Part shown: positions 60,208 to 64,000 of the stretch, one piece after another | Layout of the letters: the number at the start of each line of letters is the position of its first letter | Numbering within the stretch: position 1 is the stretch's first letter | From: Trebouxia sp. TZW2008 | Taxonomy: Eukaryota; Chlorophyta; Trebouxiophyceae; Trebouxiales; Trebouxiaceae | Length of the DNA stretch: 64,000 nucleotides | Assembly: GCA_002118135.1 (NCBI GenBank) | Contig: BDIU01000410.1 | Span: 124,001 to 188,000 of the forward strand | Reading direction: 5' to 3' | The notes under the pieces: generated by a model | What the model was told of the DNA's origin: nothing | What the model saw: the letters and a program-made list of their open reading frames with translations, nothing else | The model's database searches: none | Program-made: the position numbers and the translations under genes

Positions 60208-63200
60208 TCACATGTTACGCTGGCTAGACAAGTCTTTGATTTCTTCATCAATGTTCCCAGAAATGTCTAGGTACTGCGCTGCTGTGTGAACGTCTTTGTC
60301 TCCTCGGCCACTCAGGTTGATGACAACCTTGGAACCAGGTGCTAGCGTAGGACACAAGTCCTGCATCACAGGAGGCACAGCTGAGTAGTTCAATAACACA
60401 CATCTGCAACGTATTTTCTGGGAAACAGAAGCATCATCAGCAAGCTACAAAGAGCTCTTCTCATGACAAAGCAAGAGGGGACGGTCGTAGCACTCGCCAG
60501 TGCAGGCGTAAAGTCTGCTATGCCAAAATGCTCGTGATAGCAGCCAAATATTGCTTATCAAGAGCGCATGCATGCAGCAAAGTCCTATATCAGGATAGCA
60601 ACATACTTGCCTTCAGTATGGCAAGATATGAGGCATGCAAAAGCATGATGCAGAGTTCTGTAAGTTGCCATTGTATGCAAGCAGTCAAAAGCACTGCTGA
60701 AACAGCATACCTTCAGGTACGCAAATGCGTGTGGCGTTTCCAAAGCAAATATGGTGCCCTCAACTCTTGGGACTTGCTGGAAAGCTTCTAAGGGATGCAA
60801 GCAGTCCAGTGCAGTGACACAACAGCAGCATACTTTCCTTAAAATACACAACAAAGTAGGGTGTCTTCCAGTGCAACGCCACGATAGCAGCAAACATACC
60901 TTGAGGTATGCAAATGCGTGTGACGTTTCCAAGGCAGGTATGATTCCCTCAAGCCTTGACACTTGCTGGAAGGCTTCCAACGCCTGTTCATCAGTGACAG
61001 CGTAGTACTCAGCTCGCCCAATCTCACTCAGGAAGCTGTGCTCAGGACCAATGCCTGGATAGTCCAACCTGCAGCACTGATCACACTACCTTAGTGATTG
61101 TCAATGCATTTGCACCAGTATATAGGACTGAGGGTGCTGTATAGATCAATGTGGCCCGCACATCAGTGACTGTATGAGCTCAGCAAGCGCGATCTCACTC
61201 AGGAAGCTGTGTTCAGGACCAATGCCTGGGTAGTCAAGCCTGCAGCATACATCAAGCCACTTCAGAAACATGTATTTTTGAGACCTAATAAGAAGGGCTG
61301 TAGAGGTGCTGTATAGATCAATCTGGCCTGCTAGTCAGTGAGTGCATAGCACTCAGCCGGACCAAACTTACATAGCTGTGATCAGGATCAATGCCAGGGT
61401 AGTCTAGCCTGCAGCATAGACCAACCGAGATTGGCAAAAGCATAAAGGCACAGATCTGCACCTTGCAGTGATTGATTCCCATGCATGGAGTGGAGTCAAT
61501 GGCCTGTTCTCAAGTGGATGCAAGGATGCATTGGTGGACGATGAATGGATGCAGGCAGAGGGACTAAAAAAGCGCTAACAGCCGACCAAAAGGACATATA
61601 ACTAAAGACCGTATGAACAGATGAACACATGCATGCAGGAGTGAACAAGAAAAGCAAAGCAAGCGAATTGGACTTACCCAGCGCTGACGGAGTGTGGCTG
61701 AATGACCTGCTCCTTAGCGGATACATGAATGATCAAACAAATGCACATATGAAAGAGTGCATGAGTACATAGTAAGCTGCATACTAGCAACAGCTTGTTT
61801 GACTTGATTGGTGATCTGCAAGCAGACTCACAAAAGTGCACTGATTAGCAGATTTTGGCCTGTTTCACTATCAAACTTACCCAGCACTGATAGAGTGGGG
61901 GTCAATGACCTGCCCCTCAGCATCCTGCAGCAGCAGGCTGAAGCTGCCATGAAGCACGCCAGGTGACCCCTTAGTAATGGTGGCAGCATGCTTGTCGGTA
62001 TCCACACCATGACCAGCTGCCTCAACACCTGCAAGGATTCTAACCCTTTAGCAGAGCAGTTATGGCGCTTGTTGACAAAGAGACGACGTCCAGCTGCCTC
62101 CACAGCTACAGGCCGGGTTATGTAAAGAGCATTGGACAATGCAACACATGCCTGTGCCCGGCTCAAGCTGCAATGCACCATGCCAGGCCAACGACTGGGC
62201 CAAGCTGGCAGTACTTGAAAGGGACCATCTAATGATGCTGACATCCACTTCACCTCAGGCCCCCTTGCTGTGGTATCTTCAGCACATACTCTATACTGAA
62301 TGTGCTGTTCATGAATCACAGTAACAGCACGGATGTCAGCACAACCTATCGCTTGCAGCTGCAGATCCACAAATGACTCATCATTTCAGGGGTACTGTTC
62401 TGTGTGGCTGACATCTCGTTGCACACACAAACAGTTGTCATGCTTACCTATTAGTCTGATGTCAGCATCATCCACAAACTCATGGAACAGTCCGATGGCG
62501 TTTGAACCGCCACCCACACAGGCTAGCAGCACATCTGGTTTGCCGCCCATTTTCTCTAGACATTGCTGCCGTACTTCTTTGCCAATAACTGCTTGGAAGT
62601 CACGTACCTGCAGACAGACAGACACACATGTCAAGCCACATGGACAACTGCACATGCAGACCACTGGCTGGAATGTGACGCAGGCGCTAGCATGCATATG
62701 TCAAAAACCAACATGATGCAGCTTCTGTTGGTGGAAAGAGTACGGCAAGCGTCGCACAGTGAGTGATGGGTGACAGTTGTGCAAAAGCAAGCAGTGTTGA
62801 TTCTTACAACTGCAGTACTGCAAAAGCATGCATTGCATGCACCATAATCTCTACCACAGAGCTACAGCGCACCAGACATGTGACAACCCGTCGCAGCTGC
62901 AAAACCCAGAATGCATCACGCGGTCAGCACAGCTGTCACAAAAGAGTCAACAAGCACCAGACTCTACAGCACATCATGCAGTAGACTTACCATCATAGGG
63001 TATGGGTGCGGCCCCGCAGCAGACCCTAGAATGTAGTGAGTGGTTTCCACATTTGTGACCCAATCTCTGATGGCTTCTGAAGTGGCGTCCTTAAGCGTGG
63101 CAGTGCCTGAATGTACTGGCCTGACTTCAGCGCCCAACAACCGCATTCTGAAGACATTCAGTCTCTGACGCTCCATGTCTTTTGCACCCATGTATACAAT

Positions 63201-63233
63201 GCACTCTAGCCCAAACTTGGCGCACACTGTTGC
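60208..63233 (-). CDS. trpB: Tryptophan synthase beta chain, C-terminal part (6 exons seen, 5' end missing)
   Basis: PLP enzyme joining indole and serine to make tryptophan; in algae and plants it is plastid-located. Exons on the minus strand: 63233-62991, 62607-62448, 62028-61881, 61068-60900, 60360-60208 close in phase, preceded by exons not found here. Motifs: [55 protein letters not shown], the phosphate-binding [49 protein letters not shown] and the C-terminal [14 protein letters not shown]. The N-terminal region with the PLP lysine is absent. The intron between the last two exons is 539 nt and full of junction copies. Five confirmed exons are listed; a sixth at the start is implied by the open phase at 63233 but lies outside the confirmed sequence. 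Confidence 0.93.
60595..60960 (-). repeat. Donor-side copies of the tryptophan synthase exon at 60900-61068
   Basis: The exon's 3' edge (plus strand taccttgaggtatgcaaatg near 60898) recurs downstream near 60709 (taccttcaggtacgcaaatg) and, shorter, near 60605 (cttgccttcagtatggcaag). Confidence 0.88.
61015..61425 (-). repeat. Acceptor-side copies of the tryptophan synthase exon at 60900-61068
   Basis: The exon start (plus strand caggaccaatgcctggatag near 61043) recurs upstream near 61213 (caggaccaatgcctgggtag) and 61383 (caggatcaatgccagggtag), with a period of 170 bp. Confidence 0.9.
61670..61920 (-). repeat. Donor-side copy of the tryptophan synthase exon at 61881-62028
   Basis: Plus-strand cttacccagcgctgacggag near 61674 copies cttacccagcactgatagag near 61876, the exon's donor edge. 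It lies downstream of the exon. Confidence 0.85.
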
Positions 63234-64000
63234 CTGCAGACAAATTTGTATGATCTCAGCCACATGACAGTTGCTGTTTTGCAGGACAGAGCGGAACAGC
63301 AAAACAGGAAGGGTCATCAGCAGATTTGTTGCAACACAGAAGTGAAAGGACTGACGAGACAGTATTTGTGCCAGACACACCTCACAATGTAAACGAGAAA
63401 CTGCAACATCAAGAGTGATGCAGACGAAAAGGCAACAGAGCAGATACCAACAGCTTTGTTGCTATGCAAAAGAGAAAGCAAAAGGCAACACAGGAAGAGA
63501 CAACAGTTGAGATTTAAGTCTTCAGCTCTATACAATCAAGCTGCTGATGTCCGCCATATCTGTGTCAGGGACAGTTGACAATGACAGCATGCAGACAGCA
63601 AATCTTTGTTGTGGCTGAAACAAAGCCGTCTTTGCATCATGACAGCAGCTGGAGATCACCACAATTGCAAAAGGGCTAATCATTTGCAGAGCTCAAAGGA
63701 TGCTGCAGCTATCTGACACAGGCTTTCCTGATGCAATTCAAAGTATCAGGAAACTGCATGTGTCTGTCAAGAATCCCCAGATGCATGCAGGCATGTCCAG
63801 CAATGATGGCAGATGACTCCCGTGATGCAAGCCTGCAAGGCCTTTTGCTAGCTGGCATAAGAGAAAGGCACAGAGAGCTTTCGGTGGCGACACCACAGCA
63901 AAGCTGTTCAGTGCACACATGCAGTTTGCTAAATCTACTCGATCATCATGTTGAATGCAAAGTTGCAATGGCAGATCATCAGATTGGGCAAGTTTGCAAG
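63234..64000. other. Right edge: presumed intron of the tryptophan synthase gene
   Basis: No intact upstream exon was recognised. On the minus strand near 63790-63850 the reading LAKGLAGLHH / ESSAIIAGHA faintly recalls the LAKRLGK...RIIAETGAGQHG block that should precede the first exon seen. It may be a decayed copy. Confidence 0.35.

Noticed and set aside
63709..63918. Possible first exon of tryptophan synthase with an ESSAIIAGHA reading
   Set aside because: Similarity to the expected RIIAETGAGQHG block is too weak and the splice phase could not be fitted.

Overview
The window is nuclear DNA of a eukaryotic phototroph, most likely a unicellular green alga; a trebouxiophyte or lichen-photobiont type is a guess, and the genus cannot be read from the sequence. 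Genes are split into many short exons with GT-AG (occasionally GC-AG) introns. Several products belong to plastid pathways: starch branching enzyme, sedoheptulose-1,7-bisphosphatase and tryptophan synthase beta. No operons, ribosome binding sites, rRNA, tRNA or CRISPR arrays were seen. All gene models below were assembled by hand from exon homology, splice signals and phase, and in every case the phases of neighbouring exons close.

Layout: (1) 5' part of a starch branching enzyme gene, minus strand, running off the left edge (818-2529). (2) Complete sedoheptulose-1,7-bisphosphatase gene, minus, 3252-8655. (3) Divergent from it, a plus-strand gene for a Crinkler-like protein with a PD-(D/E)XK nuclease-like core and a C-terminal kinase-like domain, 9342-12407. 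(4) ADA2-type transcriptional adaptor (ZZ-SANT-SWIRM), plus, 13291-20817. (5) DUF1989 (urea-carboxylase-associated family) gene, minus, 21753-24833. (6) RsmE-like SPOUT methyltransferase gene, minus, 25287-29053. (7) GAF-PAS-TKL protein kinase, minus, 30080-40461. (8) Divergent from it, a large low-complexity scaffold protein with about 19 PPGF-type motifs, plus, 40860-47852. (9) A 1255-residue class-3-lipase-like plus dynamin-like GTPase fusion, plus, 50002-59407. (10) Tryptophan synthase beta, minus, 60208 to beyond the identified exon at 63233, with its 5' end missing.

The most unusual property is structural. Nearly every gene carries serial, decaying copies of its own splice junctions. 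Copies of an exon's 3' edge plus donor lie in the intron downstream of that exon; copies of an exon's 5' edge plus acceptor lie in the intron upstream. The same polarity holds for both strands and for most genes checked, as if introns grew by repeated tandem duplication across exon-intron borders. The window also holds at least four copies of a roughly 176-bp MITE with TA-flanked terminal inverted repeats, several GC-AG introns, a perfect 31-bp intronic hairpin and many microsatellites.

The genes do not form one pathway. The three plastid enzymes are housekeeping. The two architectures of most biological interest are the nuclease-kinase fusion and the pseudo-lipase-GTPase fusion, both of which resemble effector or conflict-type proteins, and the PPGF-repeat scaffold, which looks like a multivalent ligand for GYF-domain proteins.
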